37,293 bases of DNA from a virus. Positions within the stretch are counted from its first letter, which is position 1; each line of letters begins with the position of its first letter. Both the position numbers and the translations under genes were made by a program. This document shows, piece after piece, positions 6,530 to 14,770 of the stretch. The DNA is taken from the IMG/VR virus record IMGVR_UViG_3300003321_000638, positions 1 through 37,293 of that record. One strand, written 5' to 3'. The notes beneath the pieces are model-generated. The model was not told where the DNA came from. It did not search any database and was given only the letters and a program-made list of their open reading frames with translations.

Positions 6530-6972
6530 GACGACCCACCGTCATGACCCCGCAGGTGAGAGAACAAATTATAGAGGCTCTCAAGGGGGGCAATTTTCGT
6601 CAGACCGCCTGCGATTATGCCGGCATCAGCAACCAAGTTTTCTACAGATATCTCAATGAAGATGAGGATTTTAGGAGACAGGTCATTAAGGCGGAGAAAG
6701 CCTCGGAAATCCACCTAGTAGGGATTGTAGCCCGAGCTGCCCTCCAAGATGCTCGCCATGCCGAATGGCTCCTGACCCACAGATTCCGCGAGCGATGGGA
6801 CCTCGACAAGACCCTTACCCTCGATGTCCGTGCCTATAAGAACCAGTGGCAGACCATGACAGACGAGGAGCGCAAGGTGCAACTGCGCAACCTGGTGAAG
6901 CAAGCCACCGAGCAGCTGGAGGTTCTGGAATCCGGGGAAGCACCCCTTCTGACCGAAGGGACCGAAGAATAA
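6517..6972 (+). CDS. terS: Terminase small subunit
   Basis: Recognises the packaging start site and regulates TerL. The N-terminus [44 protein letters not shown] is the typical TerS helix-turn-helix; a central helical oligomerisation region (EIHLVGIVARAALQDARHAEWLLTHRF) and an acidic tail follow. ATG 6517 is preferred over 6502 because CAGGA sits 6 bases before it. 151 residues is normal. The large subunit lies 1.4 kb downstream with several small genes between, an unusual separation. Confidence 0.85.
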   Translation: MAKVGRPTVMTPQVREQIIEALKGGNFRQTACDYAGISNQVFYRYLNEDEDFRRQVIKAEKASEIHLVGIVARAALQDARHAEWLLTHRFRERWDLDKTLTLDVRAYKNQWQTMTDEERKVQLRNLVKQATEQLEVLESGEAPLLTEGTEE

Positions 6973-7115
6973 TGGCATCAGGGAAAGGAGAGGAGCGAAG
7001 CGGAGCGACCCGAACCACGAGCGAGGTGGGGATACCGAGCGGGTTCGGTTTTCTGTCTTACTCTTTTACTCATCCTAGCTGTCAATGGGTATCTCGCATG
7101 TCCGGGAATAAATGA
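6972..7115 (+). CDS. Small unknown protein (47 aa)
   Basis: Its ATG overlaps the TerS stop (TAATG). The Ser/Gly/Arg-rich N-terminus gives way to GFGFLSYSFTHPSCQWVSRM. No family recognised. Its stop overlaps the next micro-ORF as ATGA, which is the main support for translation. Confidence 0.4.
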   Translation: MASGKGEERSGATRTTSEVGIPSGFGFLSYSFTHPSCQWVSRMSGNK

Positions 7116-7150
7116 TGGCATGGGTGGAGAGATGCAGTGAGGATGAATGA
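7112..7150 (+). CDS. 12-codon micro-ORF (coupling or leader peptide)
   Basis: ATGATGGCA... encodes 12 residues (MMAWVERCSEDE). Its start overlaps the upstream stop and its stop overlaps the downstream start, both as ATGA. It may serve only to carry terminating ribosomes to the gene at 7147. The peptide itself need not be functional. Confidence 0.35.
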   Translation: MMAWVERCSEDE

Positions 7151-7455
7151 AGTGGAAATGGAATGAATTCGCCGATGTGCACAGGTATAATGGGCCCCTC
7201 CAGCATCTCATCGAGGAGCGGAACTACCTGCATAGGCTCGCCAATGGGTGCACCCAGATTGATGACCTCTTGAAGCATTTCAAGGACATTGACCCGGAAG
7301 GTCATATTTGCCTTCGATGGAGGCCCATTCCCGGTGAGGAATGCTCCGCCATGTTCGAACGGGAAACTAAGCGTACAATTGGATGCGCGGCGCATACCTT
7401 CCGCGAGGCACTGATTATGCTACTCGATCGAACCCATGAGGCGGATGGAACATGA
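7147..7455 (+). CDS. Unknown protein (102 aa)
   Basis: Starts with a Lys/Trp-rich segment (MKWKWNEFADVHRYNG), then a helical stretch with LLKHFKDIDPEGHICLRWRPI and a C-terminal TFREALIMLLDRTHE helix. Not recognised. It lies between the terminase subunit genes and overlaps the next start by 4 bases (ATGA). Confidence 0.6.
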   Translation: MKWKWNEFADVHRYNGPLQHLIEERNYLHRLANGCTQIDDLLKHFKDIDPEGHICLRWRPIPGEECSAMFERETKRTIGCAAHTFREALIMLLDRTHEADGT

Positions 7456-7988
7456 GCCAGGGCGACCTTTTACAGATCCTCGCCATCCGGCCTATGGAAC
7501 AGGAGGATCTAGAGTTCGTCGTGGATTCCTGGCTCAAATCGAACATCCATAGTGATTGGGCCAAGCGGCTAGGGGCCAAGAGCGATTGGAATGAGCCCAT
7601 TCAGGATAAGAGAAGCTTTGAATCCATGATCGCCGAGAGCCGGTATTATATGACCACTCACCGGCTGCTCATCATCGACATTATCAATCGCTTCCCCGTA
7701 TTGATAGCGAGCATGAAAAAGGACAAGGCCGATCTCTGCGGATTTGCCTGCTACGGCGATGGGGTTGTGCATTACGCCTATATCAAGAAGCCATTCCGAG
7801 GATTTGGCCTCTTCAAGATGATGCTGCATAGCCTCGAAGACGGAGGCCTTCCCGTCCTATATTCCCATGAGACATATCGCATCAAACGGTATAGATTGCC
7901 CAAGCATTGGATCCATGTTGAACAGTCGGCATACCTCTCGAAGGATGCCATTCAGGAGCTACGAGAACGCTATGGTAAAGCTGCGTGA
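7452..7988 (+). CDS. GNAT-like acetyltransferase-fold protein
   Basis: 178 residues. Opening with ILAIRPMEQEDLEFVVDSWLKS is typical of GNAT beta1-alpha1, and HYAYIKKPFRGFGLFKMML resembles the beta4-alpha3 acetyl-CoA region, where the usual QxxGxG/A is replaced by RGFGLF. Such proteins are frequently encoded near phage terminase genes; their substrates are unknown. The glycine loop is imperfect, so catalytic competence is uncertain. It overlaps the following gene by 17 bases. Confidence 0.6.
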   Translation: MSQGDLLQILAIRPMEQEDLEFVVDSWLKSNIHSDWAKRLGAKSDWNEPIQDKRSFESMIAESRYYMTTHRLLIIDIINRFPVLIASMKKDKADLCGFACYGDGVVHYAYIKKPFRGFGLFKMMLHSLEDGGLPVLYSHETYRIKRYRLPKHWIHVEQSAYLSKDAIQELRERYGKAA

Positions 7989-8262
7989 AGTGACGTTTAC
8001 GGTGGCGGTCGCCGAGCCGCATGACAGCACCCAGAATTCGAGCAGGTTCACGGCCGATAAGGGCTATGACATCTATCTGCTCGACGATGGCACCATCGCC
8101 GTCTGGAAAAATGGGAAATGCCGGGAATATAGCTGGCATTCCTGCGGCAAGGACCGCATCCGAGAAGTCCCCCTATCTCGTCCGGGTCTTGAGGAGCCGG
8201 AAAAGAAGCGAGGTCCAGGAAGGCCCAAGGCAATAAGCCTCGATGGGCATGATGCGGCGTAA
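7972..8262 (+). CDS. Unknown protein with C-terminal AT-hook
   Basis: 96 residues. The N-terminal strand-rich segment (KLREVTFTVAVAEP; GYDIYLLDDGTIAVWKNG) is followed by a C-terminal KKRGPGRPKAI, a good AT-hook core (RGPGRPK) that would bind the minor groove of AT-rich DNA. It sits between terS and terL and overlaps the next gene by 20 bases. A role in packaging or DNA binding is plausible but unproven. Confidence 0.6.
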   Translation: MVKLREVTFTVAVAEPHDSTQNSSRFTADKGYDIYLLDDGTIAVWKNGKCREYSWHSCGKDRIREVPLSRPGLEEPEKKRGPGRPKAISLDGHDAA

Positions 8263-8428
8263 ATATCTCCACGAGCTTCAGCGCCTGGCCTATCAGGGCT
8301 CTATCCCTCCCATGAGCAAGCAGCAGATTCGGGATATTCAAGAAAAGCTCGCCGAGGATGATATTCACCTGACCGAGGAGGAGATCCTCGAATGGACAGC
8401 AAAGGCCATGGATGAGGGATCCGTTTGA
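8243..8428 (+). CDS. Small helical protein before TerL (61 aa)
   Basis: Alternative starts at 8249 and 8252. The core QQIRDIQEKLAEDDIHLTEEEILEW resembles the small protein at 6332-6529, suggesting two related helical proteins flanking this block. It overlaps terL by 17 bases. Function unknown. Confidence 0.55.
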   Translation: MGMMRRKYLHELQRLAYQGSIPPMSKQQIRDIQEKLAEDDIHLTEEEILEWTAKAMDEGSV

Positions 8429-9794
8429 CCTCTTTGTCCGGGGGCAGATCCTCGCCTCCCAGCCTACCCGTAAAGGCCCTGCCCGGTTCATTCCTCATAA
8501 GCCTCACGCCAAGCAGAAGGAATTCCTCAAGCTCGATTGCCTGGAGGCCCTCTATGGCGGGGCGGCAGGAGGCGGCAAGAGCGACGCATTGCTCATGGCC
8601 GCCCTTCAATACGTCGATATCCCCAGCTATTCGGCCTTGCTCCTCAGGCGAAGCTATACGGACCTGTCGCTACCCGGGGCTATTATGGACCGGTCGCATG
8701 ACTGGCTCGAGGGCTCAGGAGCCCTTTGGAATGATCGGGATAAGCGCTGGACGTTTCCCAGCGGCGCCACCCTCACCTTCGGGTATCTAGATAATGAGCG
8801 AGACAAATACCGTTACCAAAGTGCGGAGTTCCAGTTCATCGGATTCGATGAACTTACTCAGTTCCCTGAGGGCTGGTACGCATATCTCTTGTCGAGGCTG
8901 CGACGTCTGCAAGATTCTCGAATCCCGCTTCGGGCCCGTAGCGCATCCAACCCGGGAGGAGTTGGACATGATTGGGTACTACGTAGGTTCATATCTCAGG
9001 AGAATGAGGGCCATCGATTTGTGCCTGCAACACTTGCCGACAATCCTTTTATCGATCAGGTCTCATATGCGCAGACACTCCAAAATCTCGATCCGACCAC
9101 GCGGAAACAACTCTTGGAAGGTCTATGGATCCGGGATAGCGGAGGCTTGGTTTACCCAACGCCGGAAATCTCTATCATCGAAAAAGCCCCGGAATGTTCG
9201 GACCATATCCTTGGCATCGACTACGGATTCACCGACTCCACGGCGTTCTGCATCCTCGGATGGCGAGAACACGACAAAACGGTCTACATCCTCGAAAGCT
9301 TCAAGCAAGCGGGGCTCACGCCGAGCGCGGCGGCGGAAATAGCCCTCGACCTCGAGAAAAGGTATCGCTTTGCCCAGATCGTGGGGGATATTGGCGGCCT
9401 AGGTAAAGGCTATGCCGAGGAAGCTCGCTCCCGATTCGGCCTGCCCATCATTCCTGCCGATAAGAACAACAAGAGAGGTTACATCGACCTACTCAATGGG
9501 GACCTCGCCAATGGCCATCTCAAGATAGTCAGAGGGTCCAATGCTGATCTTATCCAGGAGATGAGGGAACTTCCCTGGGATAAGGAGCGAAAGCATCCGG
9601 AGCCAGGGTTCGAGGACCATCTATGCGATGCCATGCTCTATGGCTGGAGGGCATGCCGAGCCTTTTTGGCTGAGCCCAAAGCCGAGCAGCCTGCCTATGG
9701 GACATCCGAATATTTCGCCATGGAGAGGAAACGGATCGAGGATCAGATCGAGGCGGACTACCTCAAATCGCAAAAAGAGTGGTGGGACGAATAA
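8412..9794 (+). CDS. terL: Terminase large subunit
   Basis: The motor and nuclease that cuts and pumps DNA into the prohead. 460 residues. ATPase: Walker A GGAAGGGKS (49-57), Walker B FQFIGFDEL with catalytic Asp146/Glu147, coupling motif RARSASNPGG (174-183). RNase H-like nuclease: ILGIDYGFTD (Asp270), VGDIGG (Asp326), DHLCDAMLYG (Asp402, Asp406). All key residues are present. It starts at ATG 8412 inside the preceding gene. The headful (pac) versus cos type cannot be decided from the sequence alone. Confidence 0.95.
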   Translation: MRDPFDLFVRGQILASQPTRKGPARFIPHKPHAKQKEFLKLDCLEALYGGAAGGGKSDALLMAALQYVDIPSYSALLLRRSYTDLSLPGAIMDRSHDWLEGSGALWNDRDKRWTFPSGATLTFGYLDNERDKYRYQSAEFQFIGFDELTQFPEGWYAYLLSRLRRLQDSRIPLRARSASNPGGVGHDWVLRRFISQENEGHRFVPATLADNPFIDQVSYAQTLQNLDPTTRKQLLEGLWIRDSGGLVYPTPEISIIEKAPECSDHILGIDYGFTDSTAFCILGWREHDKTVYILESFKQAGLTPSAAAEIALDLEKRYRFAQIVGDIGGLGKGYAEEARSRFGLPIIPADKNNKRGYIDLLNGDLANGHLKIVRGSNADLIQEMRELPWDKERKHPEPGFEDHLCDAMLYGWRACRAFLAEPKAEQPAYGTSEYFAMERKRIEDQIEADYLKSQKEWWDE

Positions 9795-9816
9795 TACTGA
9801 TGTACATTCACCATTG

Positions 9817-10035
9817 ATGGTGTCCAACGAGGAGGCGCGATCTTGCATCCAGGAGATCGCCTCCGTCATGAGGGAATACGGAGTCGCACGCTTCAAACAG
9901 GGTGACCTGGAAGTGACTCTCTTTCCCTTTGCCGGCAACCCCCTATCCGAGCACGAACCCACGCAAGAGCCCCTAACACCAGAGAAGGAGAAGGAAGCTT
10001 TCGACGAGCTTCTTTTTGCATCCTCTGGGGGATAA
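9817..10035 (+). CDS. Small protein between terL and portal (72 aa)
   Basis: N-terminal helix (SNEEARSCIQEIASVMREYG), then VARFKQGDLEVTLFPF and an acidic Pro/Glu tail. Small proteins of this kind between terminase and portal are common in podovirus-like phages. Not otherwise recognised. The stop touches the portal start (TAATTG). Confidence 0.65.
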   Translation: MVSNEEARSCIQEIASVMREYGVARFKQGDLEVTLFPFAGNPLSEHEPTQEPLTPEKEKEAFDELLFASSGG

Positions 10036-11886
10036 TTGCAAAACCTCAACACCGACGGTCGTTGGTGGGTCAAATCTGCGGGTGAAGAGCCTCACGATAG
10101 GCTGATTCGAGTCGTTCAAAGAATCGATTCCAATCAGAGCTATCGCAAGGAGGAAGATCTCCGGCACGCCAAGCTCTATAGCAATTCTCCCATTCTAGGC
10201 CTGACTCCTAGGACATTTACCCCGTCCTCCAGGCGAGGAGGGACGGACAGGCTCTCTCTCAATGTCGTCAAGAACATGGTGGGGGCCGTTGTCGCCAAGA
10301 TCTCCAAGAATAAGCCGAAAGCGACCTTCCTCACCCAGGGTGGGGACCAGGAACTACAGCTCAAAGCCAAGCGCCTTGAAAAGTTCGTCGAGGGGCAATT
10401 CTATGAGTCGGATCTATATGACCTAGCCCCGAAGATATTCCGGGACGGGTGCATCTTCGGTACAGGATGCCTCAAGATCTTCGCCTCGGAAGGGAAGATC
10501 GTCTGCGAACGCGTCTTTCCTTGGGAACTCCGCATCGATGACCAGGAGTCAATGTATGGAGAGCCGTGCTCTCTCTACCAGCGACGATATGTTGACCGTC
10601 TCCGGATGCAGGAGCTTTTCCCAGAGCATGCGGACGAATTAGAACGCACTCGGCAAGATCGGGAAGATATCCAATTCGGATATGATTCCACCGCTGACCA
10701 AGTCCTCGTTACCGAGGGTTGGCATCGGCCGAGCGGTAAGAACGCCACGGACGGCCGGCATGTCATTGCCGTGGAGAATTGCACGCTGCTCGATGAGGAG
10801 TGGAACAAAGGGTTCCCGTTCATCTTTATCCGGTGGAATGAGGATACTGCTGGCTTCTGGGGCGTGGGGCTTGCCCAGGAGCTCATGGGCATCCAGCTCG
10901 AAATCAATAAGCTCCTAAGAGAGATTCAGAGAGCCCATCACCTTCTTGGCAAAGCCCATTGGATGGTAGATGCCGCCAGCAAGGTCATCTCCGCCCATCT
11001 CGATAACGATACGGGCACGATCATTCGGTATTCGGGAGGGCTAAGGCCCGAGGTTTATACGCCCCAGGTCGTTCCATCCGAGGTCTACCAACACCTCTGG
11101 GCACTCTATCAGAAAGCCTATGAGGTCACGGGTATCTCGCAACTCTCGGCCCAAAGCCAGATACCCGCGGGCCTTCAGCAGGCAAGCGGAAAGGCGCTTC
11201 AAACCTATGACGACATTGAGACCGAGCGCTTCATCGTCGTAGGGCGAACCTATGAAAAGCTCTTTCTGGATGCCGCGAAACTGATGATCTCGCTCGCCAA
11301 GGAGCTCGCGGAAGAAGGAGAATATAAGGTCAAAGCACCCTCTCAGAAGTTCATTCAAATGATCGACTGGAAGGATGTGAACCTCGAGGAAGATGAATAT
11401 GTGATGCGCATCTTCCCGACGTCCGCTCTGGCCGATGAGCCGGCGATGCGAATGGCTCAGGTTCAGAATCTTGCAAATGCCGGCTGGATTGCTCCCGAAG
11501 ACGCAAAGAGGCTGCTCGACTTCCCCGACCTTGAGGGAGTCTCGAATCTCGAGACGGCGTCCTATGACCTCATCATGGACATCATCGAGCAGATTCGGGA
11601 CCATGGGCGATATATCTCTCCCGAGCCCTTCATGGATCTGCCGAAGTCGATAGCCATGATGCAGATGGCCTATCTAAGAGCCAAGATCGACAACGTCCCA
11701 GAACAGAGGCTCGCCATGATGCGTCAGTTCATGGTCGACGCCAAGGATCTCCTAAATCAGCCGGATAGCACTCAGCCTCCGGCTCCTCCGCAACCCATAG
11801 CACCAACCATTACGCCTGGGCCTATCCCCGGAGGGGCTCCTCCCTCCCCATCTCCTCCTCCTCCGGGGATGCCCATGGCGGCCTAA
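10036..11886 (+). CDS. Portal protein
   Basis: Dodecameric ring at the capsid vertex through which DNA passes. 616 residues, in the size range of podovirus portals. Recognisable stretches are NVVKNMVGAVVAKISKNKPK near residue 75, a DLAPKIFRDGCIFGTGCLKIF segment, VFPWELRIDD, QELMGIQLEINKLLREIQRAHH (stem helix) and SGKALQTYDDIETERF. The C-terminus is a Pro-rich tail. The start is TTG 10036, abutting the upstream TAA, with GGGGGA before it; no in-frame ATG is near, so TTG initiation is the best choice. Confidence 0.9.
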   Translation: MQNLNTDGRWWVKSAGEEPHDRLIRVVQRIDSNQSYRKEEDLRHAKLYSNSPILGLTPRTFTPSSRRGGTDRLSLNVVKNMVGAVVAKISKNKPKATFLTQGGDQELQLKAKRLEKFVEGQFYESDLYDLAPKIFRDGCIFGTGCLKIFASEGKIVCERVFPWELRIDDQESMYGEPCSLYQRRYVDRLRMQELFPEHADELERTRQDREDIQFGYDSTADQVLVTEGWHRPSGKNATDGRHVIAVENCTLLDEEWNKGFPFIFIRWNEDTAGFWGVGLAQELMGIQLEINKLLREIQRAHHLLGKAHWMVDAASKVISAHLDNDTGTIIRYSGGLRPEVYTPQVVPSEVYQHLWALYQKAYEVTGISQLSAQSQIPAGLQQASGKALQTYDDIETERFIVVGRTYEKLFLDAAKLMISLAKELAEEGEYKVKAPSQKFIQMIDWKDVNLEEDEYVMRIFPTSALADEPAMRMAQVQNLANAGWIAPEDAKRLLDFPDLEGVSNLETASYDLIMDIIEQIRDHGRYISPEPFMDLPKSIAMMQMAYLRAKIDNVPEQRLAMMRQFMVDAKDLLNQPDSTQPPAPPQPIAPTITPGPIPGGAPPSPSPPPPGMPMAA

Positions 11887-11898
11887 TGAGGATTCTGC

Positions 11899-12744
11899 AT
11901 GTCTGAGCAAGCACAAGCTGTTACACCGAGCCCCGCAGAGGAAGCCAAGCTTCCCATCTCCATTCCCGACAATGATGCCGCTGTCCCTGAAGAGGCATCT
12001 GCCAACGATACGACCCCCGAAGCCCCCGCCCCGAAGCCTGACCGCGTCGCCTCGAAGTTCGCTGCCCTCGCTCGTGAGGAAAAGCGGATTCGCATGGAAA
12101 AAGCCGCCATGCAGAAGGAACGCGAGGAGCTCAACGCCCAGAAAATCAAATGGCAAAGGGTTTCTGAGAACCCTGCCGAGGCTCTCCCAGAATTTGGAAT
12201 TGATGCCGAGGAGCATATTCGCCGATTCATCAACGGGAAGCCCACACCGGAGTTCATGGTTCAGAAGCTCGAGGAAAAGGTCAATTCACTCGAGCGCTCG
12301 CTAGCCCAGGAAAAACAGCGGGTCATCGAAGAGCAAGCGCGTGCGCAGGAACTCCAGACCATAGAATCTGCCAAAGCTGAGTTTGTGGCATTCGTAGAGG
12401 GATCTCCTGATAAGTACCCCCTGCTATGTGAATACTCTCCCGGCATCATTGGTGCATCCGCCCTTAGGGCCGTTGAGCACCTGACAAATGAATTAGGTCG
12501 GTATCCGACGCAGCAGGAGGTTGCATCTAGGCTTGAAGAAGAAGCCCAAGCATCCTATAAGATTAGAGAGGAACGACGTAAGAAGTTCCAAAAGCCTGAG
12601 AAGGCGGAGGGAAAGACCATCAGCACCAAGACGATCTCATCAAAAGATACCTCTCAGAAATCCACCATACCTAGGGCTAAGACCCAGGAGGAGATCGACG
12701 AGGAATCTAAGAAGATCATCGAGGCGATGTGGGCTAAGCCCTAA
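11899..12744 (+). CDS. Capsid scaffolding protein
   Basis: 281 residues, highly charged: acidic/Ala/Pro-rich N-terminus, long coiled coil (about 50-90 and 115-160, e.g. KLEEKVNSLERSLAQEKQRVIEEQARAQE), then a Lys-rich C-terminus. Position between portal and major capsid protein and this composition are typical of assembly scaffolds. It would be lost from the mature virion. No protease motif seen. Confidence 0.8.
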   Translation: MSEQAQAVTPSPAEEAKLPISIPDNDAAVPEEASANDTTPEAPAPKPDRVASKFAALAREEKRIRMEKAAMQKEREELNAQKIKWQRVSENPAEALPEFGIDAEEHIRRFINGKPTPEFMVQKLEEKVNSLERSLAQEKQRVIEEQARAQELQTIESAKAEFVAFVEGSPDKYPLLCEYSPGIIGASALRAVEHLTNELGRYPTQQEVASRLEEEAQASYKIREERRKKFQKPEKAEGKTISTKTISSKDTSQKSTIPRAKTQEEIDEESKKIIEAMWAKP

Positions 12745-12860
12745 CTGAGCACGAACGACATATAAGAGCCACTCCCCGGATGGGGACCCCTGAGCGGACA
12801 ACGTAGGCATCGAGGCCAAGCAGCTTCCTCGAGGTTTCGTCATGTCTCTCGGGGTCTACA
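12745..12860 (+). promoter_or_regulatory. Structured leader before the major capsid gene
   Basis: The only sizeable gap in the head operon. It can form TCCCC/GGGGA (12773-12777 with 12782-12786) and a longer bulged stem (CGAGG 12811-12815 and AAG with CTT and CCTCG 12827-12831) whose 3' side overlaps GAGG 12831-12834, a ribosome site 7 bases before an out-of-frame ATG at 12842. It may control or boost capsid translation, or hold a promoter I cannot identify. Confidence 0.4.
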
Positions 12861-14111
12861 GTGGCTATTTTAGATACAACCGCACTCACAGCGGTACTCA
12901 AACAACAGTACACACAGTCAAAGGTCTATCTCCTCGCCTATAAAAATAACCCGTTCTATAGCCAGGTTCGTAAAAAGACGAACTTCGTCGGTCAGAACAA
13001 GGTTGTTGCGATTCGCAACGGGACCCCTCAGGGTCGAAGCGTTGCCTTCGCAACTGGGCAGAGCAACAAGACCGCCTCCAAATACAACCGATTCACCGTC
13101 ACTCGAGTCAGCGACTATGCGTTTGCTGAAATCTCGGGTGAGGCGATCTTAGCCTCCAAAGGGGATGCGGGAGCACTCCTCGAAGGTCTCAAAACCGAGA
13201 TCGATGGAGCCATCTATACTTGCATGCGATCGATCGCGATCGCCCTCTTCCGTAATGGCGGTGGGTCTCGTGGTCAGATTAGCGCCACATCCAACGTAGC
13301 AACGCCCACCATCACGCTCGCAACCCTCACCGACATCACCAATTTCGAGATTGGGATGAAGGTGGTGGCGTGCTCGGCCGATGGGAGCGGGGCTGCCACG
13401 GCGCTCAGGAGCGCGGGTGCAACGGCCACCATCACGGGTCTCGACCGTGACCTAGGCACGCTGACGATTTCAGGTAACTGGAGCGCCAGCATCGCCGCAG
13501 TCGCAGCCTCGGACTTCCTCTTTCAGCAGGGCGATTACGACGGCACGACAGCCGGCGGCCTCATGCTGAAGGGGCTCGGCGCATGGCTGCCCACCACAGC
13601 TCCTGTTGGTGGCGATTCGTTCTTCGGTCTCGACCGGTCGAGCGATGTCACTCGCCTTGCCGGGATTCGATACGTCGGAGGCGGAGGGCCCATTGAGGAA
13701 ACGCTCATCGAGGCAGCGGCTCGTGCTGCTCGAGAAGGCGCCCAATCCGATATGTGCTTTCTCAACCCGCTTGACTATTCGAACCTGGTCAAAGCGCTCG
13801 GAGCAAAGGTTGTCTACGACCGAGTCCAGGCCGTGGATATGCCCGATATCGGGTTCAAGGCGGTCATGCTCGACGGGCCTATGGGAGCCATCAAGGTCCT
13901 TCCGGATCTCAATTGCCCCAAAGGTACCGCATACCTCCTGCAGATGGACACATGGTCCTTTGAGAGCTTGGGAGATGCCCCACGCATCCTCGATCTCGAT
14001 GACCAGCCCATTCTTCGTATGCCCACCTCGGATAGCTATGAGGTCCGTATTGGGTATTACGGGAATCTTGTCTGCGAGGCCCCGAACTACAACGTAAACA
14101 TCCAGCTCTGA
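12861..14111 (+). CDS. Major capsid protein
   Basis: Forms the HK97-fold shell. 416 residues. The N-terminus AILDTTALTAVLKQQYTQSKVYLLAYKNNPFYSQV is typical of P22-type/podovirus capsid proteins; a Ser/Ala/Thr-rich beta insertion (about 140-220) resembles an added surface domain; the C-terminus has SYEVRIGYYGNLVCEAPNYNV. The start is GTG 12861 by homology-like pattern; only a weak CGGGG precedes it, odd for a highly expressed protein. A better ribosome site serves ATG 12842 in another frame. Confidence 0.88.
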   Translation: MAILDTTALTAVLKQQYTQSKVYLLAYKNNPFYSQVRKKTNFVGQNKVVAIRNGTPQGRSVAFATGQSNKTASKYNRFTVTRVSDYAFAEISGEAILASKGDAGALLEGLKTEIDGAIYTCMRSIAIALFRNGGGSRGQISATSNVATPTITLATLTDITNFEIGMKVVACSADGSGAATALRSAGATATITGLDRDLGTLTISGNWSASIAAVAASDFLFQQGDYDGTTAGGLMLKGLGAWLPTTAPVGGDSFFGLDRSSDVTRLAGIRYVGGGGPIEETLIEAAARAAREGAQSDMCFLNPLDYSNLVKALGAKVVYDRVQAVDMPDIGFKAVMLDGPMGAIKVLPDLNCPKGTAYLLQMDTWSFESLGDAPRILDLDDQPILRMPTSDSYEVRIGYYGNLVCEAPNYNVNIQL

Positions 14112-14124
14112 TCGGAGGAAGGCC

Positions 14125-14520
14125 ATGGCTAACAGAACCTTCTATCCGAGCCAGAACTATGGGCACAACAGGGTCTATTGCGAATTCCTGTTTCAAACGA
14201 ACGGTGCATCCAATCCTCTACTCACTACAGTAGATGGGGCGGACGTTGTTGCATCGCTCGTTCGGTCAGGCGTGGGTGTCATCGTGGTTACGCTCAAAGA
14301 TGCCTATAATAAGGCCATTTTTGCCAGCGCGGATCTCGACGACACCCCTAACGATGGGGCTTATGCCACCATCAAATCGGTGAGCAATGAGGGCACCAAT
14401 ACCCCCATTGCCTTCACCATCACGACGAGAGCGGGAGCTACCACGACCGCGACGGACTATACAGGACGAGTCTGCCGCATATCGCTGGCCTTCCGCAACT
14501 CGGCATCGGGGCTGAAGTAA
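14125..14520 (+). CDS. Virion protein, probable head decoration/completion (131 aa)
   Basis: GGAGG lies 8 bases before the ATG. Beta- and Thr/Ala-rich (ADVVASLVRSGVGVIVVTLKDAY; ITTRAGATTTATDYTGRV), directly after the capsid gene, so probably a capsid-associated protein. The stop overlaps the next start (TAATG). Confidence 0.65.
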   Translation: MANRTFYPSQNYGHNRVYCEFLFQTNGASNPLLTTVDGADVVASLVRSGVGVIVVTLKDAYNKAIFASADLDDTPNDGAYATIKSVSNEGTNTPIAFTITTRAGATTTATDYTGRVCRISLAFRNSASGLK

Positions 14521-14768
14521 TGGCTTCCGATGATGAGAAAAAACACATGGGCCTCATCATTGCCCTTGGCGGACCCAAGGTGAAAAAGGGATCCGACGAT
14601 GGTGATGGTGACGAGTCGGATGGGGATGCAAATCCCCATTCGGCTGCGGCCGATGAAGTTTTTGATGCTCTTCAGGACGGCGATCGCAAGGATTTTGCCG
14701 ATGCTCTACATGCCTATGTGGAGCTTTGCATGAATAGCGGCGGGGATGACGAGAAGGAAAGCTATTAG
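14520..14768 (+). CDS. Small acidic virion-region protein (82 aa)
   Basis: A GLIIALGGPKVKKGSDDGDGDE start, an Asp-rich linker and a helix with AADEVFDALQDGDRKDFADALHAYVELC. Such acidic small proteins lie after capsid genes in related podovirus-like phages. The helical C-terminal module may bind capsid. Its function is unknown. Confidence 0.65.
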   Translation: MASDDEKKHMGLIIALGGPKVKKGSDDGDGDESDGDANPHSAAADEVFDALQDGDRKDFADALHAYVELCMNSGGDDEKESY

Positions 14769-14770
14769 GC

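Noticed and set aside
12842-12943. Real capsid start at ATG 12842
   Set aside because: Wrong frame, ends after 33 codons, while the GTG 12861 frame gives a typical capsid N-terminus. Kept only as a possible leader peptide.
13470-14126. 218-codon minus-strand frame opposite the capsid gene
   Set aside because: No family features, fully within the capsid coding sequence; a shadow of codon bias.
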